NCBI GenBank assembly: GCA_025934635.1
Contig: JAICWX010000003.1
Location: 8,999-72,998, forward strand
Direction of reading: 5' to 3'
DNA length: 64,000 bases
Source of the DNA: Streptosporangiaceae bacterium
GTDB lineage: Bacteria; Actinomycetota; Actinomycetes; Streptosporangiales; Streptosporangiaceae
Part shown: positions 1 to 14,773 of the stretch, piece by piece
Layout: each line of letters opens with the position of its first letter
How positions within the stretch are numbered: the first letter of the stretch is position 1
Notes under the pieces: generated by a model
Told to the model about the DNA's origin: nothing
The model's database searches: none
What the model saw: only the letters and a program-made list of their open reading frames with translations
Made by a program: the position numbers and the translations under genes

Positions 1-968
1 TCGGTGACGGTGATGCGGAGCACGTCCCGGGTCCGCGCGACGGCCACCTCGGCCTGGGTCGCCTGGGCGTGCTTGGCCACGTTGGCGAGTGATTCGGAGA
101 CGATGAAGTAGGCCACCGCCTCGACCGCCGCCGACGCCGGCCGCGGCACGTCCACCTGCAGCTTGACCGGCAGCGGGGCGCGGGCCGCCAGCCCGGACAG
201 CGCCGCGACCAGGCCCCGGTCGCTGAGCACGGCCGGGTGCAGGCCCCGGATGAACTGACGGAGCTCGGTCAGGGCCAGCACGGACTCGTCGTGCGCGGCG
301 GCCAGGGCCTGGCGGACGGGTTCGGATTCGCCGTCGAGGCGCTCCCGGGCCATGCCGAGGTTCATCGCCAGCGAGACCAGCCGCTGCTGCGCGCCGTCAT
401 GCAGGTCACGCTCGATCCGGCGGCGTTCGGCGTCGGCCGCGTCGACCAGGTCGGCGCGGCTGCGGGCCAGCGACTCGACCCGCTGCGTCAGCGCCTCGCG
501 CGGCCCGGGCCCGAGCAGCTTGCGGGCCAGGCCCTCGTCGGCCCGCGTGAACCGGCGGGCCAGCGGCGGCGCGACCGGGAACAGGACCACCAGCAGCCCG
601 CCGGCGGCCCCGGTCACGATGGCGAGCAGGTGATAGCCGAGCTGGCGCCAGGTCGTGGCGACGAGCCACGGCCCGGCCGGCCACGGCGCGCGCCCGGAGG
701 TCCGGGTGGCGGCCGGGATGTCCGCCCCGAGCGTCGCCCGGATCCTCGCCCGCTGGAGCAGGGTCAGCCCCTGTACCACCCACGGCAGCAGCACCAGCAC
801 CAGCACGGCCACCGTGGCGTAGATCGCGGCGTGCTCCCAGCCGCCCGGCCCTCGCGCCAGGCTGAAGACCGCCGCCCCCCAGATCACGACGAACGCGCCG
901 AGCAGGATGCCGCCGGCCAGCCCGGCCAGCAGGCCGGCCCCAGCGTTCTTGGTTGCGCCCCAGGTCAT
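1..968 (-). CDS. Sensor histidine kinase, NarL-type partner (HisKA_3), 3' end cut by window edge
   Basis: Two-component sensor kinase; autophosphorylates and hands phosphate to a response regulator that probably lies beyond base 1. From ATG at 968 the frame stays open to the window edge (about 322 residues). Two pairs of hydrophobic segments (about residues 10-35, 45-62 and 105-130) are followed by the dimerisation helix with the phospho-acceptor motif ERDLHDGAQQRLVSLAMNLG, then an N-box (ESLANVAKHAQAT) typical of HATPase_c. The G-boxes are outside the window. A TACGGT hexamer sits 8 bases before the ATG on the minus strand, so the mRNA may be leaderless. The gene is divergent from an ABC-2 exporter pair, a frequent arrangement for kinases that sense antimicrobials or envelope stress. 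The family call is firm; the signal is unknown. Confidence 0.9.
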   Translation of the reverse strand, partial: MTWGATKNAGAGLLAGLAGGILLGAFVVIWGAAVFSLARGPGGWEHAAIYATVAVLVLVLLPWVVQGLTLLQRARIRATLGADIPAATRTSGRAPWPAGPWLVATTWRQLGYHLLAIVTGAAGGLLVVLFPVAPPLARRFTRADEGLARKLLGPGPREALTQRVESLARSRADLVDAADAERRRIERDLHDGAQQRLVSLAMNLGMARERLDGESEPVRQALAAAHDESVLALTELRQFIRGLHPAVLSDRGLVAALSGLAARAPLPVKLQVDVPRPASAAVEAVAYFIVSESLANVAKHAQATQAEVAVARTRDVLRITVT

Positions 969-1056
969 GGAAGCCACCGTACAAAGGCTCGCGTCCCGGC
1001 CACTATGGGGCGTCCCTGCCCAACGGGTGGGGTTTTCCCCAGTCAGCATCGGCTGA

Positions 1057-1076
1057 GCGCCCCAATTACGGGGCGC
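1057..1076. promoter_or_regulatory. Perfect 7-bp inverted repeat upstream of the ABC exporter
   Basis: GCGCCCC-N6-GGGGCGC lies 18 bases before the ABC ATPase start and in the divergent spacer with the sensor kinase. It could be a regulator operator or a leader hairpin. There is only one copy in view, so the function is inferred. Confidence 0.3.
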
Positions 1077-1094
1077 GCCGCGGGCGGCAGTGTG

Positions 1095-2015
1095 ATGGAC
1101 ATGATCGAGATACACGCACTGACCAAGCGCTACGGATCCACCACCGCCGTCACCGACCTGACGTTCACCGTCCAGCCGGGCACGGTCACCGGGTTCCTCG
1201 GGCCGAACGGTGCCGGGAAGTCCACCACCATGCGGATGATCCTGGGCCTGGACCAGCCGACCAGCGGCACGATCCTGGTCAACGGCCGCCCGCCCCGCGC
1301 CCACGCCGCGCCGCTGCACGAGGTCGGCGGCATGATCGACCCGCGGGCGGTGCACCCGTCCCGGCACGCTTACCACCACCTGCTGGCGCTCGCCCAGACC
1401 TCCGGCATCCGCCGGTCCCGGGTCGATGAGGTCATCGACGCGGTCGGGCTGCGCTCGGTGGCGAACCGGCCGGCGGGCAAGTTCTCCCTCGGCATGGCCC
1501 AGCGGCTCGGCATCGCCGCCGCGCTGCTCGGCGACCCGGCCACCGTGGTCCTCGACGAGCCGGTGAACGGCCTGGACGTCGAGGGCATCCGCTGGATTCG
1601 CGGGATGCTGCGCGAGCTGGCCGATCAGGGCAAGACGGTCTTCGTCTCCTCGCACCTGATGAGCGAGATCGCCCAGACCGCCAGCCACCTGATCGTCATC
1701 GGCAAGGGGCGCCTGATCGCGGACACCGGCGTGGCCGAGTTCATCGCCTCGGCCGCCCCCGCCGCCGTGCGGGTCCGCAGCTCGGACCAGCCCGCGCTGG
1801 CCCGGCTGCTCCGCGCGCCCGACGTCACCGTCATCGGCCAGGACGACGGCGCGCTGGCGGTGACCGGCCTGACCGCCGCGCAGATCGGCGCGTCGGCGGC
1901 CGCGGCCGGGATCACCGTGCTCGAGCTCGCCGCCGAGCAGGCGTCGCTGGAAGACGCCTTCGTCGACCTGACCAAGGACGCGGTCGAGTACCGCGCCGCT
2001 CGCCCTGCCCTTTAG
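1095..2015 (+). CDS. ABC-2 type transporter ATP-binding protein
   Basis: Cytoplasmic ATPase that powers the membrane partner at 2036. About 306 residues. Walker A GPNGAGKST (about residues 38-46), the signature region FSLGMAQRLG, Walker B VVLDEP and the switch histidine (SSH) are all readable. The C-terminal extension of about 90 residues is typical of BcrA/DrrA-like exporters. The frame is open far upstream, but homology begins at MIEIHALTKRYG, so I chose ATG 1095; ATG 1101 is equally possible. Only 20 bases separate it from the permease, so the two form an operon. The likely role is export of, or resistance to, a lipophilic or peptide compound; the substrate cannot be read from the sequence. 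Confidence 0.9.
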   Translation: MDMIEIHALTKRYGSTTAVTDLTFTVQPGTVTGFLGPNGAGKSTTMRMILGLDQPTSGTILVNGRPPRAHAAPLHEVGGMIDPRAVHPSRHAYHHLLALAQTSGIRRSRVDEVIDAVGLRSVANRPAGKFSLGMAQRLGIAAALLGDPATVVLDEPVNGLDVEGIRWIRGMLRELADQGKTVFVSSHLMSEIAQTASHLIVIGKGRLIADTGVAEFIASAAPAAVRVRSSDQPALARLLRAPDVTVIGQDDGALAVTGLTAAQIGASAAAAGITVLELAAEQASLEDAFVDLTKDAVEYRAARPAL

Positions 2016-2035
2016 TCCTCGAAGGAGAAGATCCG

Positions 2036-2863
2036 ATGACCACCATCGCCACCACCGCTGCCCTGCCCCCCTACACCCGGACGCAGCGGGTCACCCAGGC
2101 CCGCGTGATCAAGGCCGAATGGACCAAGCTGCGCACTCAGCCCGCCGCGCTGTGGTCACTGCTGTCCGCGGTCATCCTCGTCATCGGGTTCGGCGTGCTG
2201 TACAGCCTGCTGCGGGAGGCACGGCCGCCGCAGGGCGCCGCCGCCACCGCCTCGTTCGACCCGGTCTCGGTCAGCCAGTCCGGGGTCCAGCTCGCGCAGA
2301 TCGCCGTCGGGGTGCTCGGCGTGCTGCTGATCACCAGCGAGTACGCCACCGGCATGATCCGGACGACGCTGGCGGCCGTGCCGAAGCGGCTGCCCGCCCT
2401 GTGGGGCAAGGCGATCATGCTGACCGCGGCCATTCTCGCGATCGGCCTGCCCGCCTCGTTCATCACCTTCAGCGCCGGGCAGTCGATCCTGGGCAGGCAG
2501 CACCTGTCCACCACGCTCGGCGCGCCCGGCGTGACCCAGGCGGTGATCGGCTCCGCGCTGTACCTGGCCGTGGCCGGGCTGCTCGGCCTGGCCCTCGGCA
2601 CCCTGCTGCGCAGCACCGCGGCCGGGATCTCGGCCCTGTTCGGCGTGACGTTCGCCCTCCCGATCGTGGCCGGCTTCCTGCCCGGCAGCCTGTCCGACCA
2701 GGTGAACAAGTTCCTGCCCAGCACGGCGGGCCAGGCGATCACCGCGGTCCACCCGGACCCGGCGACGTCCCTGTCCCCCTGGACCGGCTTCGGCGTCTTC
2801 GCCGCCTACGCCGCCGTCCTGCTCGCCGTGGCCGCCGTCCGGATGCGCCGCGGGGATGCGTAG
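2036..2863 (+). CDS. ABC-2 family permease
   Basis: Membrane partner of the preceding ATPase, 275 residues. A cytoplasmic N-terminus carries the common motif VIKAEWTKLRTQPAALW, followed by about six hydrophobic helices (about residues 40-60, 90-115, 125-150, 170-195, 205-225 and 245-268). An AAGGAG ribosome site lies just ahead of the ATG. The product has the architecture of the ABC-2 permeases that pair with BcrA-like ATPases. It ends just before a strong hairpin that also terminates the opposing beta-galactosidase gene. Confidence 0.88.
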   Translation: MTTIATTAALPPYTRTQRVTQARVIKAEWTKLRTQPAALWSLLSAVILVIGFGVLYSLLREARPPQGAAATASFDPVSVSQSGVQLAQIAVGVLGVLLITSEYATGMIRTTLAAVPKRLPALWGKAIMLTAAILAIGLPASFITFSAGQSILGRQHLSTTLGAPGVTQAVIGSALYLAVAGLLGLALGTLLRSTAAGISALFGVTFALPIVAGFLPGSLSDQVNKFLPSTAGQAITAVHPDPATSLSPWTGFGVFAAYAAVLLAVAAVRMRRGDA

Positions 2864-2881
2864 CCCGCACCCTTCCGGCCC

Positions 2882-2924
2882 CCGACGGCCCCGAGCCCCT
2901 CGCGAGAGGGACCGGGGCCGTCGG
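2882..2924. terminator. Bidirectional hairpin terminator
   Basis: A perfect 12-bp inverted repeat, CCGACGGCCCCG / CGGGGCCGTCGG, contains an inner CCCTC-GCGA-GAGGG stem. It sits in the 75-bp gap between the convergent permease and beta-galactosidase genes. There is no U-tract, as is common in high-GC actinobacteria. Confidence 0.8.
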
Positions 2925-2938
2925 CCTGCGTGCGCCAT

Positions 2939-10207
<7,269 letters not shown>

Positions 10208-10224
<17 letters not shown>

Positions 10225-10522
10225 GCTCTCCACCCGCCGCGACCCGGACGGGACCCCGGTGGTGACCGCGGTGGGCGAGATCGACATGAGCAACGCGGAC
10301 ACTTTCCTCGACGCGCTCGGCCAGGCCGCCGCGGAGGCCGCCGCGGGGAGCGGCCGCCTCGTCGTCGACCTGACCCGGGTGGAGTACCTGGACAGCGCCG
10401 GGGTGCACGCCCTGTTCACGTACACGCCGGGCCTGGAGCTGATCGCCAGCCCGCTGCTCGCCCCGGTCCTGGCCATCTCCGGCCTGTCCGACGTCGCCTC
10501 GGTCCGCGACCCCCGGGCCTGA
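10208..10522 (+). CDS. STAS-domain anti-sigma factor antagonist
   Basis: 104 residues, one STAS fold. The conserved phosphorylatable serine is S63 in YLDSAGVHAL, as in SpoIIAA/RsbV. The ATG lies inside the last codons of the hybrid kinase/phosphatase (17-base overlap), so the two are translationally coupled. Known family logic: the RsbW-like kinase phosphorylates the serine, the SpoIIE phosphatase removes it, and the unphosphorylated form frees a sigma factor. The C-terminus is slightly short for the family. No sigma factor gene lies beside it. Confidence 0.9.
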
Positions 10523-10536
10523 CCGCTCCTTCGCCC

Positions 10537-12117
10537 CTACACCGTCAGTTCGGTGGTTATCCGCCCGATCAGCGCGGCCGCGGCACTGGCCGCCGTCTCC
10601 GGCAGCCGCGAGTACCCGCAGATCAGCCCGGATCGGCGGGGCCCGCGGGATCGCGTGGCACCGGCGCAGAACGCGGAAAGCGGCAGGCAGGCCAGCCCGG
10701 CTTCGGCTAGGCGGCCCACCGCGGCCACGTCGTCCAGCGCGTCGTCGAAGAGCAGGGTCAGGTGCAGCCCGGCTTCGATCCCGAGGGCCCGGGCGGCCGG
10801 GATGTGCTCGCGGCAGGCGGCGACGAACCGTCCCTGCCGCGCCCGGTAGGTCCGCATGGCCCGGGAGTGGTGACGGGTCAGCGCACCGGACGCGATGAAG
10901 CTGGCCAGGAAGGCCGCTGACACCTGGCTGACCTCCTCGCCGGAGGCGTCCAGGTAGGCCGTCATCGGGGCGCGGAACCGGGCGGGCAGCACCGTCCACG
11001 ACACGCGCAGCCCGCGGGACAAGATCTTCGAGCTGGTGCCGAGGTAGACCACGTGCCGGGCGGCCGCGGGCATGGCCCGCAGCGGGGTCAGCGGCGGCAC
11101 GTCGTACCGGAACTCGCCGTCGTAGTCGTCCTCCAGCACCAGGGCGTCGCCGGCCGCCGCCCACTCCAGCAGCGCGGCCCGGCGGTGCACTGGCATCCGG
11201 CCTCCGAGCGGGAACTGGTGGGCGGGCGTGACGTAGCCGGCCCGGTCGCTCCCGCGCAGGTCCTGGGCCCGGATGCCGTCGTCGTCAACCGGAACGGGCC
11301 TGATGGTGGCGCCGGCTTCCGCCAGCGCGAGCCGGGCCTTGGCGTAGCCGGGATCCTCGAACGCGACCGGCTGGCCGGCCAGCCCGCAGGTGACGGCGAC
11401 CGCCCGGAGCGCGGAGCTGACGCTCGGGAACAAGAAGATGTCCGCCGGGTCGACGGCCAGCCCGCGGAAGCGGCGCAGGTGGCCGCCGAGCTCCTCGCGC
11501 AGGTCGGGGGCCTGCCGGGTGGGCGAGGCGGCCAGCCGCATGGCTCGTGCCCAGTCCCGTTCGGCGATCAGCCCCGGATCGGCCAGCCCGGGCCGCAGGT
11601 CATAGACGATCCGGCCGTCCCCCTCCAGATCCAGCCGGACAGACGGCGCCAGCGCCGTCCTAGACGCCCGAGCCCGGGCCGCGTCTAGCGTCCCGGCCCC
11701 GGACACTCCGTCGTTGAGAACTCGTTCCCCGGGCGCTCCTGCTCCAGGCGGTCCGTCCCTGAGTGCCCCGTCGTTGAGTGCCCCGTCGCTGGGCGCCCCG
11801 TCGTTGAGTGCCCCGGCCCGGGGCGTTCCGAACGCGCCGGCCTGCGCGGCCGCGGCCGCGCCGTGCTCCACGTAGGTGGCCCCGCCCGGCCGGGCGACCA
11901 GGAACCCGGCCGCGGTGAGCTCCTCGTAGGCGCCCACAACCGCCGTCCGGGCCAGCCCGAACGTGGCCGCCAGCGTTCGGGTGGACGGCAGCCGGTCACC
12001 GTCGTGCAGCTGCCCCGACGCGATCGCCTCGACCAGTGCCCGCGCCACCTGACTGGCCCGCGGACCGGTCCGCTCGGACAGGTCCAGCTCGAAGCCGACC
12101 GGCGCCGCCGTCCGCAT
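10537..12117 (-). CDS. MocR/PdxR-family GntR regulator with aminotransferase-like domain
   Basis: PLP-dependent transcription factor, about 526 residues. An N-terminal winged helix (about 8-80: ARALVEAIASGQLHDGDRLPSTRTLA) is joined by a long low-complexity linker (about 95-150, repeats of GALNDG type) to a fold-I aminotransferase-like domain with the PLP lysine in GTSSKILSRGLR. I chose ATG 12117 because it follows an AGGGGG site; a GTG at 12120 is adjacent. MocR proteins often control PLP synthesis, GABA or taurine genes from a divergent promoter, but no such gene is next door, so the target is unknown. The linker repeat is encoded by 15-bp DNA units at about 11755-11830. Confidence 0.9.
   Translation of the reverse strand: MRTAAPVGFELDLSERTGPRASQVARALVEAIASGQLHDGDRLPSTRTLAATFGLARTAVVGAYEELTAAGFLVARPGGATYVEHGAAAAAQAGAFGTPRAGALNDGAPSDGALNDGALRDGPPGAGAPGERVLNDGVSGAGTLDAARARASRTALAPSVRLDLEGDGRIVYDLRPGLADPGLIAERDWARAMRLAASPTRQAPDLREELGGHLRRFRGLAVDPADIFLFPSVSSALRAVAVTCGLAGQPVAFEDPGYAKARLALAEAGATIRPVPVDDDGIRAQDLRGSDRAGYVTPAHQFPLGGRMPVHRRAALLEWAAAGDALVLEDDYDGEFRYDVPPLTPLRAMPAAARHVVYLGTSSKILSRGLRVSWTVLPARFRAPMTAYLDASGEEVSQVSAAFLASFIASGALTRHHSRAMRTYRARQGRFVAACREHIPAARALGIEAGLHLTLLFDDALDDVAAVGRLAEAGLACLPLSAFCAGATRSRGPRRSGLICGYSRLPETAASAAAALIGRITTELTV
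11755..11830. repeat. In-frame 15-bp tandem repeat in the MocR linker
   Basis: Units related to AGTGCCCCGTCGTTG recur three to four times and encode GALNDG/GAPSDG-type hexapeptide motifs in the linker between the DNA-binding and PLP domains. Confidence 0.7.
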
Positions 12118-12488
12118 CACGCACCCCCTGCCAATGCGGTCCTGTATCAGGTCAGTTTTCCGGCCTGACAGTGCTACCAGTATGCCGCGTGAGGCTCGCC
12201 ACCCCTACGCTGACGCCAGGACGGTAACCCCATCCGCCCCTAGGATCACACCATCAACGCATTCCGGCGATTCGAACATGATCACGAAAGATTGACTACG
12301 GCTAGCCGTATCTAAGTCTTCGTGATCATGCAAATATCCCGGCGACGCGTGATGGATGGGGTTCTAGGGGTTAGCGGGTTTGTCAGGCCGCCGACGCCGC
12401 CTGACGCAGGAGCGTCATGTGCAGAAGAGTTCCACGGCTGGCGATCCTGATCTGTACAGCAGCGAGAACCGCAGACAAAGGCGGGGAC
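12118..12488. other. 371-bp intergenic region with long imperfect inverted repeat
   Basis: Lies upstream of the MocR gene and downstream of the SDR gene (both minus strand). It has lower GC than its surroundings and no credible reading frame. It contains the 54-bp nested palindrome described separately. Flanking that, degenerate copies of CCCCATCC and CCCCTAG occur on both sides in opposite orientation (about 12225-12245 and 12355-12375), so the symmetric region may be about 150 bp. Confidence 0.6.
12277..12330. repeat. 54-bp nested palindrome
   Basis: Outer arms CATGATCACGAA (12277-12288) and TTCGTGATCATG (12319-12330) are perfect complements. A perfect 14-bp palindrome, TACGGCTAGCCGTA (12297-12310), sits exactly in the centre with 8 bases on each side. 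It could be a large operator, a cruciform or terminator structure, or the core of a miniature inverted-repeat element. Confidence 0.75.
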
Positions 12489-13253
12489 TCAGCCGATGGC
12501 CCAGCCGCCGTCGACGAGGAGCTCGCTGCCGGTGGCGTAGCCGGACAGGTCGGAGGCGAAGTAGACGACCGCGGGCGAGATCTCCTCCGGCTCGGCGATC
12601 CGCGGTACGGCCAGCCGGTCCTTGCCGCGCTCGACGAACGCCTCCTCGGTGAGCCCGTCCCCCGTCAGCAGGGGCGTGGCGACGGCGCCGGGGTGGATGG
12701 AGTTCACCCGGATGTTGTACTGGCCGAGTTCGGCCGCCGCGGCCTTGGTCAGGCCGCGCACGGCCCACTTGCTGGTGACGTAGGCGAGCGCGTTCGGGGT
12801 GCCGAGCATGCCGGCGTTGCTCGAGACGTTGACGACCGAACCTCCGCCCGCTCCCCGCATCGAGTCCAGCACCGCCCGCAGGCCGAGCCAGGCCCCCTTC
12901 ACGTTGACGTTCATGATCAGGTCCCAGTCGGCCGGGGACGCCGCCTCGATCGTGTCGCGGATGAGGATCCCGGCGTTGTTGACGAGCACCCGCACCGGGC
13001 CGAACGCCGCTACCGCCGTCTCGACGGCGGCCGCCCACTCGGACTCGGAGGTCACGTCGAGGTGCATGTACCGCGCCGCGTCGCCGATTTCGCCCGCCAC
13101 CTGTTCGCCGAGGTCGTCGAGCACGTCGGTGAGGACCACCCGCGCCCCCTCGGCCGCCAGCGCCCGCGCGTGCGCCGCGCCCTGGCCCCGGGCAGCGCCG
13201 GTGACGATGACACAGCGCCCGGCCAGACCGGTATCCCGTGCGCCGCTCACCAT
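12489..13253 (-). CDS. Short-chain dehydrogenase/reductase (FabG-like SDR)
   Basis: NAD(P)-dependent oxidoreductase, 254 residues, the usual classical SDR length. Readable motifs: cofactor loop TGAARGQG (TGxxxGxG, about residues 18-25), an acidic residue after strand 2 (TDVLDD, suggesting NAD+ preference), NNAG, the catalytic serine in VNVSSNAG, and Y-x3-K in AYVTSKWA. Start ATG 13253 has a GGGAGGG site. It is divergent from the CoA-transferase gene across 128 bp that hold two proposed GntR operators, so it probably belongs to the catabolic island and oxidises a hydroxyacyl intermediate. The substrate is not deducible. Confidence 0.9.
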   Translation of the reverse strand: MVSGARDTGLAGRCVIVTGAARGQGAAHARALAAEGARVVLTDVLDDLGEQVAGEIGDAARYMHLDVTSESEWAAAVETAVAAFGPVRVLVNNAGILIRDTIEAASPADWDLIMNVNVKGAWLGLRAVLDSMRGAGGGSVVNVSSNAGMLGTPNALAYVTSKWAVRGLTKAAAAELGQYNIRVNSIHPGAVATPLLTGDGLTEEAFVERGKDRLAVPRIAEPEEISPAVVYFASDLSGYATGSELLVDGGWAIG

Positions 13254-13277
13254 CCAGCCCTCCCGGCAACGCGGCTA

Positions 13278-13287
13278 ATGCATACAA
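13278..13287. promoter_or_regulatory. Proposed GntR operator 1 (ATGCATACAA)
   Basis: Shares TGCATACAA with the other sites. It lies 25 bases upstream of the SDR start and would overlap its promoter. Confidence 0.55.
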
Positions 13288-13349
13288 ACCGTCTGCCATA
13301 GCGCCTGAGATTCACGAAATACGCCTACTTCTTCTCTCAAGGCTCATCA

Positions 13350-13359
13350 TTGCATACAA
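13350..13359. promoter_or_regulatory. Proposed GntR operator 2 (TTGCATACAA)
   Basis: The 12-bp context ATTGCATACAAT is the exact reverse complement of the site at 32003-32014, at the far end of the island. It lies 22 bases before the CoA-transferase start. Confidence 0.65.
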
Positions 13360-13381
13360 TCGAGACCGTGGAGGTGCCTAC

Positions 13382-14674
13382 TTGACTGAGGTCGGAGCGG
13401 GGACAGCAGACGTGCCGGAGGCAGCGGACGCGAAGACCGGGGGCGTGGCGGCCACGCAGGAGGCGCCGTGCACACCGGGCGCGGCGGGGCCGCTGGCCGG
13501 GGTTCGCGTCATCGAGTGCGGTTCGCTGATCGCCGGCCCCTTCTGCGGCCAGCTGCTCGGCGACTTCGGCGCCGAGGTGATCAAGGTGGAGGACCCGGCC
13601 GCCGGGGACCCGATGCGGAAATGGGGGCCGCGGCAGGTCGACGGCCTGTCCCTGCACTGGCCGATCATCGCCCGCAACAAGAAGTCGGTGACCGCCGACC
13701 TCCGCCAGGCCGACGGGCAGCGGCTGCTGCGCGAGCTGGCCGGGGTCAGCGACATCGTGATCGAGAACTTCCGGCCGGGCACGCTCGAGCGCTGGGGCCT
13801 GGGCTACGACGCGCTGGCCGCCGTCAACCCGCGGCTGATCCTGGTCCGCGTCAGCGGCTACGGCCAGAGCGGGCCGTACGCGCTGCGGGCCGGCTTCGGG
13901 TCGGTCGGCGAGGCCATGGGCGGCATCAGGTACGTGACCGGCGAGCCCGACCGGGCCCCGTCCCGGACCGGCATCTCGCTCGGCGACTCGCTGGCCGCGA
14001 CCTTCGCGGCGGTGGGGGCGATCCTGGCGCTGTACGCCCGGGACCGGACGGGACGCGGGCAGGTAGTGGACTCCGCCATCTACGAGGCGGTGCTCGCCCT
14101 GATGGAGTCGGTGCTGCCCGAGTGGGAACTGGCCGGCTACCAGCGCGAGCGGACCGGCTCGGTGCTGCCCGGCGTGTCCCCGTCGAACGTGTACCCGGCC
14201 GCCGACGGCAGCGGGGTGCTGATCGGGGCGAACCGGGACACCGTGTTCGCCCGGCTGGCGATCGCGATGGACCGCCCGGACCTGGCCGCCGACCCCCGCT
14301 ATGCGACCCACGCGGCCCGCGGCGAGCGGCAGGCCGAGGTGGACCAGCTGATCTCGGACTGGACGTCGACGCTGGACACCGAGCCGCTGCTCGCGCTGCT
14401 GGCCGAGGCGGGCGTGCCGGCCAGCCGGATCTACCAGAGCAAGGACATGTTCGACGACCCGCACTTCCGGGCGCGGGAGGCTATCGTCCGCCTGACCCAC
14501 GACAAGCTGGGGCCGTTCCCGGTCCAGGCCGTGGTCCCCCGGCTGTCCGGCACGCCGGGCTCCGTGCGCAGCCTCGGCCCCGAGCTCGGCCAGCACAACG
14601 AGGAGATCTACGGCGGCCTGCTCGGCCTCACCCCCGCCCGCCTCGCCGCCCTCCGCACCCAGGGCGTCGTCTAA
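13382..14674 (+). CDS. Class III (CaiB/BaiF) CoA-transferase
   Basis: Transfers CoA between carboxylic acids or racemises acyl-CoAs; 430 residues. The usual motifs are present: GVRVIECGSLIAGPFCGQLLGDFGAEVIKVE at the N-terminus, then GYGQSGPY and a catalytic aspartate near residue 202 in GISLGDS, followed by RTGRGQVVD. I chose the TTG at 13382 because a perfect GGAGG lies 7 bases before it; the longer frame from 13238 would run backwards through the divergent promoter. It is divergent from the SDR gene under the same putative operators. Likely role: activating the island's carboxylate substrate by CoA transfer. The acid itself is unknown. Confidence 0.9.
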   Translation: MTEVGAGTADVPEAADAKTGGVAATQEAPCTPGAAGPLAGVRVIECGSLIAGPFCGQLLGDFGAEVIKVEDPAAGDPMRKWGPRQVDGLSLHWPIIARNKKSVTADLRQADGQRLLRELAGVSDIVIENFRPGTLERWGLGYDALAAVNPRLILVRVSGYGQSGPYALRAGFGSVGEAMGGIRYVTGEPDRAPSRTGISLGDSLAATFAAVGAILALYARDRTGRGQVVDSAIYEAVLALMESVLPEWELAGYQRERTGSVLPGVSPSNVYPAADGSGVLIGANRDTVFARLAIAMDRPDLAADPRYATHAARGERQAEVDQLISDWTSTLDTEPLLALLAEAGVPASRIYQSKDMFDDPHFRAREAIVRLTHDKLGPFPVQAVVPRLSGTPGSVRSLGPELGQHNEEIYGGLLGLTPARLAALRTQGVV

Positions 14675-14773
14675 CCGGAAGCGACCGGACTCGGTGTGCC
14701 CCTGGGTACCTTCTTGCGTGCCCTGTGCGCCACCGACCGGGGCTAGGGAGGCGGCGGCCAGTGAGGGCGGGGG

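Noticed and set aside
237..1094. Upstream extension of the ABC ATPase frame by 286 residues
   Set aside because: The extension is antisense to the sensor kinase and has no homology; ABC homology begins at about 1101.
12277..12330. A simple rho-independent terminator for the SDR gene
   Set aside because: There is no T-tract, the symmetry is layered on one axis, and the element lies about 160 bases beyond the SDR stop. Termination cannot be fully excluded.
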